DNA of 32,202 nucleotides. Source: Afipia sp. (GTDB taxonomy: Bacteria > Pseudomonadota > Alphaproteobacteria > Rhizobiales > Xanthobacteraceae). The stretch lies in assembly GCA_017308495.1 (NCBI GenBank), contig JAFKES010000134.1, positions 1 through 32,202 on the forward strand, read 5' to 3'. Positions 22,883 to 31,726 of the stretch are shown one piece after another. Under the pieces are notes generated by a model. It was not told where the DNA came from. It worked only from the letters and a program-made list of their open reading frames with translations, and made no database searches. Positions within the stretch are counted from its first letter, which is position 1; each line of letters opens with the position of its first letter. Position numbers and translations under genes: made by a program.

Positions 22883-23678
22883 GCTTCGCGCCCGAACAGA
22901 CCGGCAGGGCGTATCAGGAGAATGAACGCCATGACGATGAAAACGATGGTCGATGAAATCTCGGGATAGAATACCTTGGACAGCCCCTCGATCACGCCGA
23001 GGGCGAGCCCTGTCGCGATCGCCCCTGATAGATCGGGGCCGCCAGCACGCCCGCGAACGCAGCAAGAGCAGCGCCGAGGGCATAGACGAGGGTCACCATC
23101 AGCGGAACATTGATGCCCAGAGCCTGCACGATCCGCGCATTCTCGGTGCCGGCGCGCAGATAGGAGCCCAGCCGGGTCCGCTCGATCAGGAACCAGGTCG
23201 CGATGCAGACCAGCAGCGACATGCCGACGATCCATACGCGATAGATCGGCAGCCGCATGAAGCCCAGATCGATCAGCCCCCGCAGCATTGGCGGCGTCGG
23301 ATACGACAGGCCAGCCGATCCGTAGATATCGCGGAAGATCCCTTCAAGCACGAGCGCGAGGCCGAACGTGAACAGCAGCCCATACAGATGATCGAGCCCG
23401 GAAAGGCGACGCAGGAGAAACCTCTCGATCAACGCCCCGAAAGCACCGACCACGATCGGGACAAGGATCAGCGACCACCAATAGTTCACGCCAAGCTTGT
23501 GCATGGCGAGATAAACCCCGAACGCTCCCAGCATGTAGAGCGCGCCATGGGCGAAATTGATGACATTGAGAAGGCCGAAAATCAGCGCAAGACCAAGGCT
23601 GAGGATGGCGTAGAAAGATCCGTTGACGAGGCCGATCGTGACCTGACCAAGCAACACCTGAAGAGGAATATCGAACAT
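22879..23678 (-). pseudogene. livH: LivH-type permease gene broken by an internal frameshifting deletion
   Basis: The first 220 or so codons encode a normal LivH (MFDIPLQVLLGQVTIGL, then LIFGLLNVINFAHGALYMLG) in one frame down to GVLAAPIYQ at about 23025. The rest of the protein (GAIATGLALGVIEGL to IRPAGLFGREA) continues in another frame to the stop at 22879. Compared with LivH proteins, about 25-27 codons are missing at the junction, including the conserved V-x-G-G-x-G-S-x-x-G coupling loop. The total length, 800 nt, implies a deletion of a length congruent to 1 mod 3 (for example 76 or 79 nt). The start ATG has GAGAGG 4-9 bases upstream. Either a true inactivating deletion or an assembly/sequencing error; the flanking ORFs are intact. 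Confidence 0.85.
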
Positions 23679-23686
23679 ATCGCCTC

Positions 23687-24418
23687 TCAAACGCCCAGAG
23701 TACGGTCGACAAGGTCGGCCTGCGCTTCCAGCTCGGCCGCGGTGAGACGCATGACGATGTTTCCGCGTTCGACCACCAGAAACCGGTCGGCAAGGGGAGC
23801 CGCGAAATACTTATTCTGCTCGACGAGCAGGATGGTGTAACCGCGCGATTTCAACTCCACGACCAGATCGAACAGCCGATCGACGATCACCGGGGCGAGC
23901 CCTTCGGAGATTTCATCCAGCAACAGCAGGCGAGCGCCGGTCCGCAGGATTCGTGCGATCGCCAGCATCTGCTGTTCGCCGCCCGAAAGCCGCGTGCCCG
24001 GGGTGTGGCGCCGCTCCGCGAGGTTGGGCAGCAGCCGGTAGATTTCCTCGATCGTCATGCCGCCTGTCGTCTGGCGAGGCGGCAACAGCAGATTTTCCTC
24101 GCATGACAGCGAGGCGAAGATCGCGCGTTCCTCGGGACAGTAGCCGACGCCCATGCGCGCGATGAGATGCGGCGGCAACCCCGATGAAGTCTTGCCACCG
24201 ATCCGGATTTCACCCTCGGTGCGATCGGTGAGACCCATCACGGCGCGCAGCGTGGTGGTCCGCCCGCTGCCATTGCGGCCGAGCAGCGCCACGACCTCGC
24301 CGGGATGCAGGGAAAACGACATGCCGTGCAGCACGTGCGATTCGCCATACCACGCATGCAGATCGCTGACCGCAAGCACATCCGGCTGGTGCGAGGCCAG
24401 TTCACTCACCGCCGTCAT
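23687..24418 (-). CDS. livF: Liv-type ABC transporter ATPase (LivF family)
   Basis: ATP-binding subunit of 243 residues. Walker A reads GRNGSGRT (47-54), with Arg53 where Lys is usual. The signature is LSGGEQQM, Walker B is LLLLDEISEGLAP and the switch region is VEQNKYFA, all LivF-typical. GYCPEERAIFASLSCEENL is the LivF Q-loop region variant. It forms the ATPase heterodimer with LivG, overlaps the LivG stop by ATGA and is followed after 8 bases by livH. The Lys-to-Arg change might lower ATPase activity, but I recall Arg in some LivF-like proteins, so it is not proof of inactivation. Confidence 0.9.
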   Translation of the reverse strand: MTAVSELASHQPDVLAVSDLHAWYGESHVLHGMSFSLHPGEVVALLGRNGSGRTTTLRAVMGLTDRTEGEIRIGGKTSSGLPPHLIARMGVGYCPEERAIFASLSCEENLLLPPRQTTGGMTIEEIYRLLPNLAERRHTPGTRLSGGEQQMLAIARILRTGARLLLLDEISEGLAPVIVDRLFDLVVELKSRGYTILLVEQNKYFAAPLADRFLVVERGNIVMRLTAAELEAQADLVDRTLGV

Positions 24419-25206
24419 TGTTTCTTCTCCGCGCGGGATCGCGATCCGAGATAGGATTCAATGACCTGCGGATCGCGCGAGACGTCCTCATAGGTCCCCT
24501 CGGCGATGATCTCCCCTCGCCGCAGCACGCTGATGCGATCCGCAATGCGCGCAACCATCTTCATATTGTGTTCAACCATCACAACGGTTCGTCCGATCGC
24601 CGCCTGCTTGATCAGCGAGGTCACGCGATCGACGTCTTCGTGGCCCAATCCCTGGGTCGGCTCGTCGAGCAGCATCACCTTGGGTTCGGCGGCCAGTGTC
24701 GTCGCCAGTTCCAGCGCGCGCTTGCGCCCATAAGGTAAATCTCCCGCGAGCGTCGCCGCGAAGGCGACCAGATCAACCTGGTTCAACAACTCGTCGACCC
24801 GCACCGATACATCGCCAAGCCGCTTGCGTCCGCGCCAGAACGCGACCGGCGACACGCACGCGCGCTGGAGCGCGACCACGATGTTGTCGCTCACGCTCAG
24901 GCGCGGAAACACCGCCGAAATCTGGAAGGACCGCACAAGGCCGCGTCGGGCCAGCGCGGCCGGCTTTTCATTCGTGACATCGATGCCTTCCAGCAGGATC
25001 TGCCCCGCCGACGGGACAAGGAATTTCGTGAGCAGATTGAAGACCGTGGTCTTTCCCGCGCCATTCGGCCCGATCAACGCATGGATCTGGCCGCGATGGA
25101 CATCGAGATCGACGCCGCCGACGGCCGTGTAGCCGCGAAATTCCTTTCGCAACCCCCGCGCCTTGAGGACGACCTCGGTCGCCGGATGGTGCGTCGCTGC
25201 ATGCAT
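24415..25206 (-). CDS. livG: Liv-type ABC transporter ATPase (LivG family)
   Basis: ATP-binding subunit of 263 residues from the ATG at 25206, which has a strong GGAGGGGAGGA site; the upstream extension of the frame lacks family similarity. Walker A GPNGAGKT (46-53), degenerate signature LPYGRKRALELA, Walker B VMLLDEPTQGLG and switch VEHNMKMV. The C-terminus SRDPQVIESYLG is LivG-like. It is first of the LivGFHM operon and diverges from the binding-protein gene at 25359 across a 152-bp spacer that contains regulon element A. Confidence 0.92.
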   Translation of the reverse strand: MHAATHHPATEVVLKARGLRKEFRGYTAVGGVDLDVHRGQIHALIGPNGAGKTTVFNLLTKFLVPSAGQILLEGIDVTNEKPAALARRGLVRSFQISAVFPRLSVSDNIVVALQRACVSPVAFWRGRKRLGDVSVRVDELLNQVDLVAFAATLAGDLPYGRKRALELATTLAAEPKVMLLDEPTQGLGHEDVDRVTSLIKQAAIGRTVVMVEHNMKMVARIADRISVLRRGEIIAEGTYEDVSRDPQVIESYLGSRSRAEKKQ

Positions 25207-25280
25207 CCCGTTCCTCCCCTCCTGTTGTGCGCCGCAACCGAACAAGTTTTGAGCAAACACTGTTGACAGCGTCATACCAA

Positions 25281-25299
25281 ATTAGTCTAGTTATGCAAG
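25281..25299. promoter_or_regulatory. Regulon element copy A (ATTAGTCTAGTTATGCAAG on plus)
   Basis: Reverse complement CTTGCATAACTAGACTAAT. It lies in the divergent spacer, 59 bases before the binding-protein ATG and 74 bases from the livG start, so it could control both directions. It differs from copy B at one base and from copy C at two. A TATGCT hexamer lies 17 bases downstream of its ATTAGT end on the plus strand, suggesting overlap with a promoter. Confidence 0.7.
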
Positions 25300-25358
25300 C
25301 CTATATGCTGCGTCGGAATGACCGGCGACGGATTTTTCAGAAGAGAACGGGAGGAACC

Positions 25359-26570
25359 ATGAAAACAACTGCAATTGCACTAGCGACAACCGTAGCGCTC
25401 GCGAGCCCAGCGTTTGCCCAGGCGAATATTTCCGACGACGTGGTGCGGATCGGTGTCATGACCGACATGTCCGGGCAATTTTCCCATGAATCGGGAGAGG
25501 GCTCCGTGACCGCGGTCAAAATGGCCGTCGAGGACTTTGGCGGAAAGGTTCTCGGCAAGCCCATCGAGGTTATCGTCGCCGACCATCAAAACCGGAATGA
25601 AGTGGCAATCGCGAAAGCCCGTGAATGGTACGATGTCGGCAAGGTCGACATGATCGCCAACCTGATCAACTCCTCGATTGCGCTGGCTGTCACCAATGTC
25701 GCACAGGAAAAGAACCGCATCGCCATTGTGAACGGCTCGGGATCGTCGCGACTGACCGGCGATTCCTGCACGCCCAACAGCATCCACTACGCCTACGACA
25801 CTTACGCTCTCGCCCAGGGCACCGGAAAAGCGCTGATCAAGGAAGGCTTGAATTCATGGTACTTCCTGACCGCGGATTACGCGTTCGGGCACGCCCTTGA
25901 AGGCGACACCGCCAATGTCGTGAAGGCCAACGGCGGCACGGTGGCCGGAGCGATCCGCTACCCGATCGACACGCCCGACCATTCATCGTTCCTGCTGCAG
26001 GCCCAGGCTTCGAAGGCCAAGGTGGTTGCGGTGGCGGGCTCCGGCACGACCTTCATCAACGCCGTCAAGTCCGCCAAGGACTTCGGCCTCACCGACGGCG
26101 GAAAGCAAAGCATCGCCGGCCTTCTGGTGTGGATCACCGACATCGATTCCATGGGCCTCAATACGGCCCAGGGCCTGGTCCTGACCAACGGCTTCTACTG
26201 GGATCGCGACGACGAAACCCGCGCCTTCTCCAAGCGATTCTATGAACGCATGAAGCGCATGCCGCATATGGGCGACGCCGGCGACTATTCCTCCACAATG
26301 CATTATCTCAACGCCATCAAGGCCGCGGGCACCGACGACGCCAAGACCGTGATGGCGAAGATGCGTGAGATGCCGGTGAACGATTTCTTCGCCAAGAACG
26401 GGCGCGTTCGTGAGGACGGCCGCTTCGTCCACGATATGTATGTCTACGAGGTCAAGAAACCGTCCGAGTCGAAATATCCGTGGGACTATTACAAGCTGCG
26501 CGCTGTCATTCCGGGTGACGAAGCATATCGTCCGCTCTCGGAAAGCAAGTGCCCCCTTGTAAAGAAGTAG
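25359..26570 (+). CDS. Liv-type ABC transporter substrate-binding protein
   Basis: Periplasmic binding protein (Peripla_BP_6) of 403 residues. The signal peptide is MKTTAIALATTVALASPAFA-QA. The mature start is NISDDVVRIGVMTDMSGQF, followed by ADHQNRNEVAIAKAREWYD, SSIALAVTNVAQEKN and FYWDRDDETRAFSKRFYERM, typical of Liv-type receptors for aromatic or aliphatic carboxylates and amides. GGGAGGA precedes the ATG. It is divergent from the LivGFHM genes and is followed by a strong hairpin. It presumably captures the substrate of the right-hand catabolic block. Confidence 0.92.
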   Translation: MKTTAIALATTVALASPAFAQANISDDVVRIGVMTDMSGQFSHESGEGSVTAVKMAVEDFGGKVLGKPIEVIVADHQNRNEVAIAKAREWYDVGKVDMIANLINSSIALAVTNVAQEKNRIAIVNGSGSSRLTGDSCTPNSIHYAYDTYALAQGTGKALIKEGLNSWYFLTADYAFGHALEGDTANVVKANGGTVAGAIRYPIDTPDHSSFLLQAQASKAKVVAVAGSGTTFINAVKSAKDFGLTDGGKQSIAGLLVWITDIDSMGLNTAQGLVLTNGFYWDRDDETRAFSKRFYERMKRMPHMGDAGDYSSTMHYLNAIKAAGTDDAKTVMAKMREMPVNDFFAKNGRVREDGRFVHDMYVYEVKKPSESKYPWDYYKLRAVIPGDEAYRPLSESKCPLVKK

Positions 26571-26600
26571 CGCGTCCTTCGACCCTGAGGACCCTTTCGC

Positions 26601-26639
26601 ATCCGAAGTTCGCCATAAAACATGACGCGAACTTCGGAT
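26601..26639. terminator. Long hairpin terminator between convergent genes
   Basis: Perfect 13-bp inverted repeat ATCCGAAGTTCGC / GCGAACTTCGGAT with a 13-base AT-rich loop. It lies 30 bases after the binding-protein stop and 8 bases before the 3' end of the convergent hxlR-like gene, so it probably terminates both transcripts. There is no marked T-run. Confidence 0.75.
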
Positions 26640-26647
26640 TCGGGATA

Positions 26648-27703
26648 CTAAACGCGGCCGGGCACCGCCCGGCTGCTCTTTCGCCCGCCGAATTTATCGG
26701 GATCGTAACGCATCCGGTATTTCATGGTGTAGGCGTGAATCGGCTTGCCGCACCGATCGCAAATAACCGTTGGCGTGAAGATCTGACCGCAGGCGGCATG
26801 CCTCAGCAGCATCGGCGGCTCGCCATTGGCCCGCCACCGATCGCCCCAGGCCATCATCATCATCAGCGGTCCGTGCAGATCAGCGCCCATCGCCGTCAGC
26901 AAATATTCAAATCGCTCGGGGGCCGACTGATACTTTCGTTTCCTGAACACACCGCGCTCGACCAGACGGGCGAGCCGATCGGTCAGAATATTCGACGCAA
27001 TCTTCAATTCGTTCTGGAACTGATCGAATCGCGCGGCCCCGAAAAGAGCTTCCCGGATAATCAGAAAGCTCCATCGATCCCCGATCACCTCCAGCGCGCG
27101 CGAGACCGAACTTGGACGCCCCCGCATGAAGTCATCAGCGGTGCGGCGCGTGCGGCGCGTAACGGCCTCCCCCCGGACAACGCCCGCGCCCGGTCCCTCG
27201 AGATAAGTGACATCACGCGCCGAAATCTTCTTCTGGCAACACGAGCAGGCCACGACGGGCTTGCTGACGCAATTGCAGTCCTCGTGAATGAGTTGCAGCG
27301 GACCTTGCGTGGGATCGAGCCACCGGTCTCCGAACTGCATCAGCGCCATGAACGCCGGATAAAGATCGATGCCCGATTTGGTGAGTTTGTACTCTACGCG
27401 GCTCGACGTATCCGAATAGCTGACCTGCCGAAGGATCTGCTCCTGCGTCAACCGTCGAAGCCGATCCGTCAAAGTTGCGCGGGAGATTTCGAGGCCGGAA
27501 CGATACTCTTCAAACCGTTTTGCGCCGAAGAACGCTTCGCGAATGACGAGGAAAGCCCACGCATCGGACAATATGCCGACGGTGCTGGCGATCGAACACC
27601 GGCGCTCAAACTGGTTTGAGAGCTTGCTGTCAGTATTGACCGACACATCTGACTTTGGGGATCTGGCAGGCTTCTTTTGCTTTGTTACTGCCGCTGGCCG
27701 CAT
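26648..27703 (-). CDS. Tandem-domain HxlR family transcriptional regulator
   Basis: Regulator of 351 residues made of two HxlR-type winged-helix units. Unit 1 spans about residues 36-130 (ILSDAWAFLVIREAFFG, then ATLTDRLRRL); unit 2 about 198-290 (VIGDRWSFLIIREALFG, then NILTDRLARL). Each unit is followed by a Cys-rich segment: C143, C145, C153, C155 and C156 after unit 1, and C305, C315 and C318 (CDRCGK) after unit 2, suggesting metal binding or redox sensing. Ordinary HxlR proteins are about 110-160 residues and dimerise; here the dimer appears fused in one chain. AGGGG precedes the ATG. It is downstream of and co-directional with the Mo-hydroxylase operon (126-bp gap with its own likely promoter). 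It is the only regulator in the right block and the best candidate to bind the 19-bp element. Confidence 0.85.
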   Translation of the reverse strand: MRPAAVTKQKKPARSPKSDVSVNTDSKLSNQFERRCSIASTVGILSDAWAFLVIREAFFGAKRFEEYRSGLEISRATLTDRLRRLTQEQILRQVSYSDTSSRVEYKLTKSGIDLYPAFMALMQFGDRWLDPTQGPLQLIHEDCNCVSKPVVACSCCQKKISARDVTYLEGPGAGVVRGEAVTRRTRRTADDFMRGRPSSVSRALEVIGDRWSFLIIREALFGAARFDQFQNELKIASNILTDRLARLVERGVFRKRKYQSAPERFEYLLTAMGADLHGPLMMMMAWGDRWRANGEPPMLLRHAACGQIFTPTVICDRCGKPIHAYTMKYRMRYDPDKFGGRKSSRAVPGRV

Positions 27704-27768
27704 TCGCTGCCCCTGATCAATTGCCCTTTACCAGTCGCTCCGAAGTTCACACTCGCAGAGTCTCAGAC

Positions 27769-27798
27769 ATTATTTAGCAATGTATACTGGTAGTGCAA
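27769..27798 (-). promoter_or_regulatory. Candidate promoter of the tandem hxlR gene
   Basis: On the minus strand TTGCAC (27793-27798), an 18-base spacer and AATAAT (27769-27774). The spacer holds the palindromic core GTATAC (27782-27787). The TTGCA..TAC part faintly resembles the 19-bp regulon element (about 11 of 18 positions), which would fit autoregulation but is weak. Confidence 0.4.
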
Positions 27799-27829
27799 TC
27801 CGGAACAAGCGTATCGGGCCCGGAGCGAA

Positions 27830-30220
27830 TCACCTGCCGCTTCCGTGAGCACGAACGGCCTCCACCAACCGAAAGATTCGTTCGGGGGTTGCCGGCAGCG
27901 TGTCGATTTCGATTCCCAGTGGCGACAAGGCATCCGAAACGGCGTTGGCGATCGCTGCGGGCGCGCCGATCGTGCCGCCCTCGCCCATCCCGCGAAAACC
28001 GCCCAGATTATTGGGCAATTCCGCCTCGACATGCACGATGCCGATATTGGGCACATTCGTCGCCACCGGGACGAGATAGTCGGCAAGGCTGGCCGTCACG
28101 CACTGACCCTGATCGTCATGGACGACCTCCTCAAGCAACGCGGCTCCAATGCCCTGCGCGACGGCGCCCTGGACCTGACCGTCGACGATCATCGGATTGA
28201 TGATACGGCCGCAATCCTCCGCCACAACATAGCGCTTGACCGTGACACCGTAGGTCTGCGGATCGATTTCGACCATCGCGAGATGGGTCGAGGAGCAGGC
28301 CGTTCCGAGGTAGGGATCGTAAGTTTCCGATGCGACGAGGTCTTCCCTCTGCTCGCGCGGAATACGGCCCATCTGCGAATAGACCGCATGCGCCACCTCC
28401 TTGAACGTCATGGAGGCGTTGGATGAGCGCGCCCGGATCACTCCATCCGAGGCTTCCAGGTCCTCCACCGGCACCTCCATCAGATAGGCGGCAGCCTTCA
28501 GAACCTTGGTCTTCACAACCCGCGCCGACATCGTCGCAGCACCACCGGCGAGCACCGCGGAACGACTCGCATACGTGCCGCTGCTCATCGGAACGAGCGA
28601 GCTGTCTCCATGCTGAACCTCGATGTCTTCCATCTTGCAACCGAGTTCATCAGCGATGACCTGCGCAAGCGTCGTTTCCAACCCCTGACCATGCGACGAG
28701 ATTCCAAAGGCCGCCGTAATCGCGCCGGTCGCATCGATCCGGATCGACGACGTTTCGGTTCCGGTGTTGATCGGCATGCCGGGAGCGACCGAAATGCGCG
28801 AGCCGATGCCCGTCAGTTCCGCGTAACTGGAAAGCCCGATCCCGATCCATCGACCTTCCCGGCGTGCCTTGTCCCGCTCACGAACGAGGGCGGGATAGTC
28901 CGCAAGATCGACCGCGCTCTGGAGACACTCCTGAAAGGCCGATCGGTCCCAGATGATTCCCGACGCTGTCCGGTAGGGGAATTCTTCGGCTGTCACGAGA
29001 TTTCGACGGCGGATCTCTACCGGGTCCATCCCGATTTTGCGTGCCGCCATATCGATGAGGCGCTCCATCGCGAACGTTGACGAGGGACGGCCAACGCCGC
29101 GATAAGGCCCCGTGGGCGGCTTTGGCGTGAGAACGCCGCGAATGCGTCCCCGATAGTGTTCCAGCCGATAAGGCCCCGGCAGGAAGCTGACGACTTGAAC
29201 CGGCTCAAGCGCGCCGGTCCAGGGATAGATCGAGTAGGCGCCGATATCACCGATCACGTCGGCGCGGAGCCCGAGCAGCCTGCCCTCCCGATCGACAGCA
29301 AGCTCGACGTCCATCAGTTCATCGAACGCCTGACTGGTTGCCGACAGATCTTCGAGCCGGTCGCACACGACCTTCACAGGCCGTCCGAGCTTGCGAGCCA
29401 GGACGCACACCAGAATTTCCTCGTGATAGAGCGACCCCTTGCCGCCGAAGCTGCCGCCGACATCCGGAGCCACGACCCGAAGCCGGCTGCCCGGCAAGTT
29501 CAGGCAATTCGACAACACATCGCGAATGACGCCGGGAATGTTGGTTGATGAATGCAATGTGAGCGCCGACCGACGCCGATCCCATTCGGCGAGGTACGAG
29601 CGGTTCTCCATCGCCACCGCCGTCTTGCGCGTCATGCGAAAGACGGCCTTGACCGTCACCGGCGCTTCCGCGATGACCCTGTCGACATCTCCCCGCGCGA
29701 ACTCACGCGAAATGATGACGTTTGTTCCGGCTTCCTCGTGCAGCAGCGGAGCGTCGTCAGCCACTGCATCCACCTGCCGGATCGCGAACGGCAACGGCTC
29801 ATAGTCGATGGAGATATGTTCGAGCGCGTCTTCCGCTGCATAGCGACTTTCCGCAAGCACGGCGACGACCGGTTCGCCGACATAGCGCACCTTGCCCCGG
29901 GCGAGCGGCCAGATCGGCGTCGCGTAGTAGTTTTTCATCCGCGACGTCGGTACCGCCGGCGTGACATCACCTTCGATATCCGTGGCATCGAAGATCGCGA
30001 CGACGCCCGGAACAGAAAACGCATCGCCGACATCGATATTGCGAATTCGCGCATGAGGCTGATCGCTGCGCCGCAGTGCCACGTGGAGCGTTGCAGGCGG
30101 CGTCACGTCATCGACATAGCGGCCGGCTCCGGCCAGAATCCGCGGGTCTTCCGTTCGCTTGATACGCTGCCCCACAAGCTTCGGGCGCAGTTCCACCGAT
30201 GCGTTGTCAAACGTCTTCAT
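27830..30220 (-). CDS. Xanthine dehydrogenase family molybdopterin-binding (large) subunit, CoxL-like form II
   Basis: Catalytic subunit of a molybdenum hydroxylase, 796 residues from the ATG at 30220 (MKTFDNASVELRPKLVGQ), which has GGAGG upstream; the longer frame lacks family similarity. Motifs: VGQRIKRTEDPRILAGAGRY at the N-terminus, GGSFGGKG (255-262) for cofactor binding, PYRGVGR (372-378) at the active-site loop, and catalytic E747 in GMGEGGTIGAP. Form I CO dehydrogenase has the Cys-containing loop AYRCSFR; its absence argues against CO oxidation. These enzymes hydroxylate N-heterocycles, aldehydes or CoA-activated aromatics with water. It is last in the FAD/FeS/Mo operon, 43 bp after the FeS gene. 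The substrate is unknown. Confidence 0.9.
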   Translation of the reverse strand: MKTFDNASVELRPKLVGQRIKRTEDPRILAGAGRYVDDVTPPATLHVALRRSDQPHARIRNIDVGDAFSVPGVVAIFDATDIEGDVTPAVPTSRMKNYYATPIWPLARGKVRYVGEPVVAVLAESRYAAEDALEHISIDYEPLPFAIRQVDAVADDAPLLHEEAGTNVIISREFARGDVDRVIAEAPVTVKAVFRMTRKTAVAMENRSYLAEWDRRRSALTLHSSTNIPGVIRDVLSNCLNLPGSRLRVVAPDVGGSFGGKGSLYHEEILVCVLARKLGRPVKVVCDRLEDLSATSQAFDELMDVELAVDREGRLLGLRADVIGDIGAYSIYPWTGALEPVQVVSFLPGPYRLEHYRGRIRGVLTPKPPTGPYRGVGRPSSTFAMERLIDMAARKIGMDPVEIRRRNLVTAEEFPYRTASGIIWDRSAFQECLQSAVDLADYPALVRERDKARREGRWIGIGLSSYAELTGIGSRISVAPGMPINTGTETSSIRIDATGAITAAFGISSHGQGLETTLAQVIADELGCKMEDIEVQHGDSSLVPMSSGTYASRSAVLAGGAATMSARVVKTKVLKAAAYLMEVPVEDLEASDGVIRARSSNASMTFKEVAHAVYSQMGRIPREQREDLVASETYDPYLGTACSSTHLAMVEIDPQTYGVTVKRYVVAEDCGRIINPMIVDGQVQGAVAQGIGAALLEEVVHDDQGQCVTASLADYLVPVATNVPNIGIVHVEAELPNNLGGFRGMGEGGTIGAPAAIANAVSDALSPLGIEIDTLPATPERIFRLVEAVRAHGSGR

Positions 30221-30263
30221 CCGCGACACACCTCCGCAAGGCCCCCCTCGATCAAACGACGGG

Positions 30264-30746
30264 TCATCGAAGCGGACCTCTTTCCCGCGCCAGTTCGCGC
30301 ACCGCGTTGACGATGTGCTCGTAGCCGGTACAGCGACAGATATTTCCCGAGAGAGCCTCCCGAATCTCGTCATCGTTATCGAGGCTGTGGTGACGCAACA
30401 TATCGGTGATGGTCATGATGAACCCCGGCGTGCAGAACCCGCACTGAAGACCGTGATGATCACGGAAAGCACGCTGGATTCGCCCCAGACTTTCGACGCT
30501 TCCCTGCCCTTCGACCGTTTCGATATCGGCTCCGTCGGTCTGGACAGCGAGCGTCAGGCAAGAGCGCGCACTGCGCCCATCCAGCAGCACCGTGCACGCA
30601 CCGCACACGCCGTGCTCGCAACCGACGTGGGTTCCTGTCAAACCAATCTCATGACGAAGAAAATCGGAGAGCAGCATGCGCGGCTCGACGCGGCGCGTAT
30701 AGGAAAGGCCGTTGATCGTCACCGTGATGTCAACGTGTGCGCTCAT
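30264..30746 (-). CDS. 2Fe-2S small subunit of the molybdenum hydroxylase (CoxS-like)
   Basis: Electron-transfer subunit of 160 residues. The plant-type ferredoxin cluster is ligated by C43, C48, C51 and C63 (GCEHGVCGACTVLLDG). The second 2Fe-2S cluster is in the helical domain with C102, C105, C137 and C139 (CGFCTPG and CRCTGY). The length is normal for the family. The ATG overlaps the last base of the FAD-subunit stop (TGATG). It passes electrons from the Mo centre to FAD. Confidence 0.94.
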   Translation of the reverse strand: MSAHVDITVTINGLSYTRRVEPRMLLSDFLRHEIGLTGTHVGCEHGVCGACTVLLDGRSARSCLTLAVQTDGADIETVEGQGSVESLGRIQRAFRDHHGLQCGFCTPGFIMTITDMLRHHSLDNDDEIREALSGNICRCTGYEHIVNAVRELARERGPLR

Positions 30747-31621
30747 CAGGCCGCCCCCGTATCCGCGCGCGACCAGGCATCCGACAATGCGCGACGCGTC
30801 AAAGCGCCAGCCAGATGACGCCGGTAGTCCGACGATCCATTGATATCCGAGTTCGGCGTGATCTGACCGCGCAATGCTTCAACGACTTCGTCAACCAATG
30901 TGTCCGACAGGTTCCGACCATCGATCATCGCCTCCAGTTCCGGCATGCGCATCGGCATCTCTCCTACCCCCATGAGGGCGATCCGGGTTTCCGATGCGAC
31001 GTCATCGCGGCGCGCCATGGTCACCGCCACCGCGGCCAGCGCATAGTCCCCGTGGCGTCTGGCAAATTCTTCAAAAGCCCATCCCGTACCGGGCGGGAGG
31101 GTATCGACCTCGATCTCCGTCACCATCTCGTCCGGTTCAAGCGATGTCACCAGCGAGCTGACAAAGAAGTCCTGCGCCGCGACCACGCGCTGCCCTCGTT
31201 CGGAAATGACATGGATAAGCCCGTTCAGCAGCAGCGTCATCATCGGCATCTCCGCCGCGGGGTCCGCGTGGCAGACGCTGCCACAAAACGTTCCCCGGTT
31301 TCGAACCGTGAGATGCGCGACATGCTTCATTGCGTGATGGAGGACAGGAATCCGGCTGGCGATCAGGGCATCCGCAGCCGTGATGCGATGCCGGACCAAA
31401 GCTCCCAATGCAAGCCGATCACCGCGTTGCTCGATACGATCAAGGCCCGGAATAAGATTGATATCGACCAGAACGGACGGCTTCACCAGCCGGAAGTTCA
31501 TCATCGGCATCAGGCTTTGGCCGCCGGCAATGATCTTTCCGTCGCCGCCGGCTTGAGCCAGCATCTGCACCGCGTGTTCACTGCTCTCCGCGCGAACGTA
31601 GTCAAACGAGGCTGGCTTCAT
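30746..31621 (-). CDS. FAD-binding medium subunit of the molybdenum hydroxylase (CoxM-like)
   Basis: Flavoprotein subunit of 291 residues with the FAD motifs AGGQSLMPMM (32-41) and TFCGSVCHADPAAE (111-124); the latter usually reads TIGGSLxHADPAAE, so Phe and Cys replace Ile and Gly. The C-terminal CO_deh_flav_C region starts about residue 175. It starts MKPASFDYVRAES, typical for the family, and is first in the operon. Regulon element C lies about 105 bp upstream. It receives electrons from the FeS subunit and delivers them to an unknown acceptor. Confidence 0.92.
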   Translation of the reverse strand: MKPASFDYVRAESSEHAVQMLAQAGGDGKIIAGGQSLMPMMNFRLVKPSVLVDINLIPGLDRIEQRGDRLALGALVRHRITAADALIASRIPVLHHAMKHVAHLTVRNRGTFCGSVCHADPAAEMPMMTLLLNGLIHVISERGQRVVAAQDFFVSSLVTSLEPDEMVTEIEVDTLPPGTGWAFEEFARRHGDYALAAVAVTMARRDDVASETRIALMGVGEMPMRMPELEAMIDGRNLSDTLVDEVVEALRGQITPNSDINGSSDYRRHLAGALTRRALSDAWSRADTGAA

Positions 31622-31726
31622 ACCGATGCCCGATCCTGACCCACCCCTCGATGCGCGACTCGCCGGGCTTCACGCCACCCGACGCCGCAACATCACAGAA
31701 TGAGCCGCTATCATCAAGTATAGTGA

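Noticed and set aside
27775-27800. Fourth copy of the 19-bp element upstream of the hxlR gene
   Set aside because: Only about 11 of 18 positions match and the orientation differs from the other three. Kept only as a weak hint within the promoter entry.
27830-31621. Reading the Mo-hydroxylase operon as a true CO dehydrogenase
   Set aside because: The large subunit has PYRGVGR in place of the Cys-containing active-site loop of form I CoxL, and the context is organic acid import and CoA metabolism.
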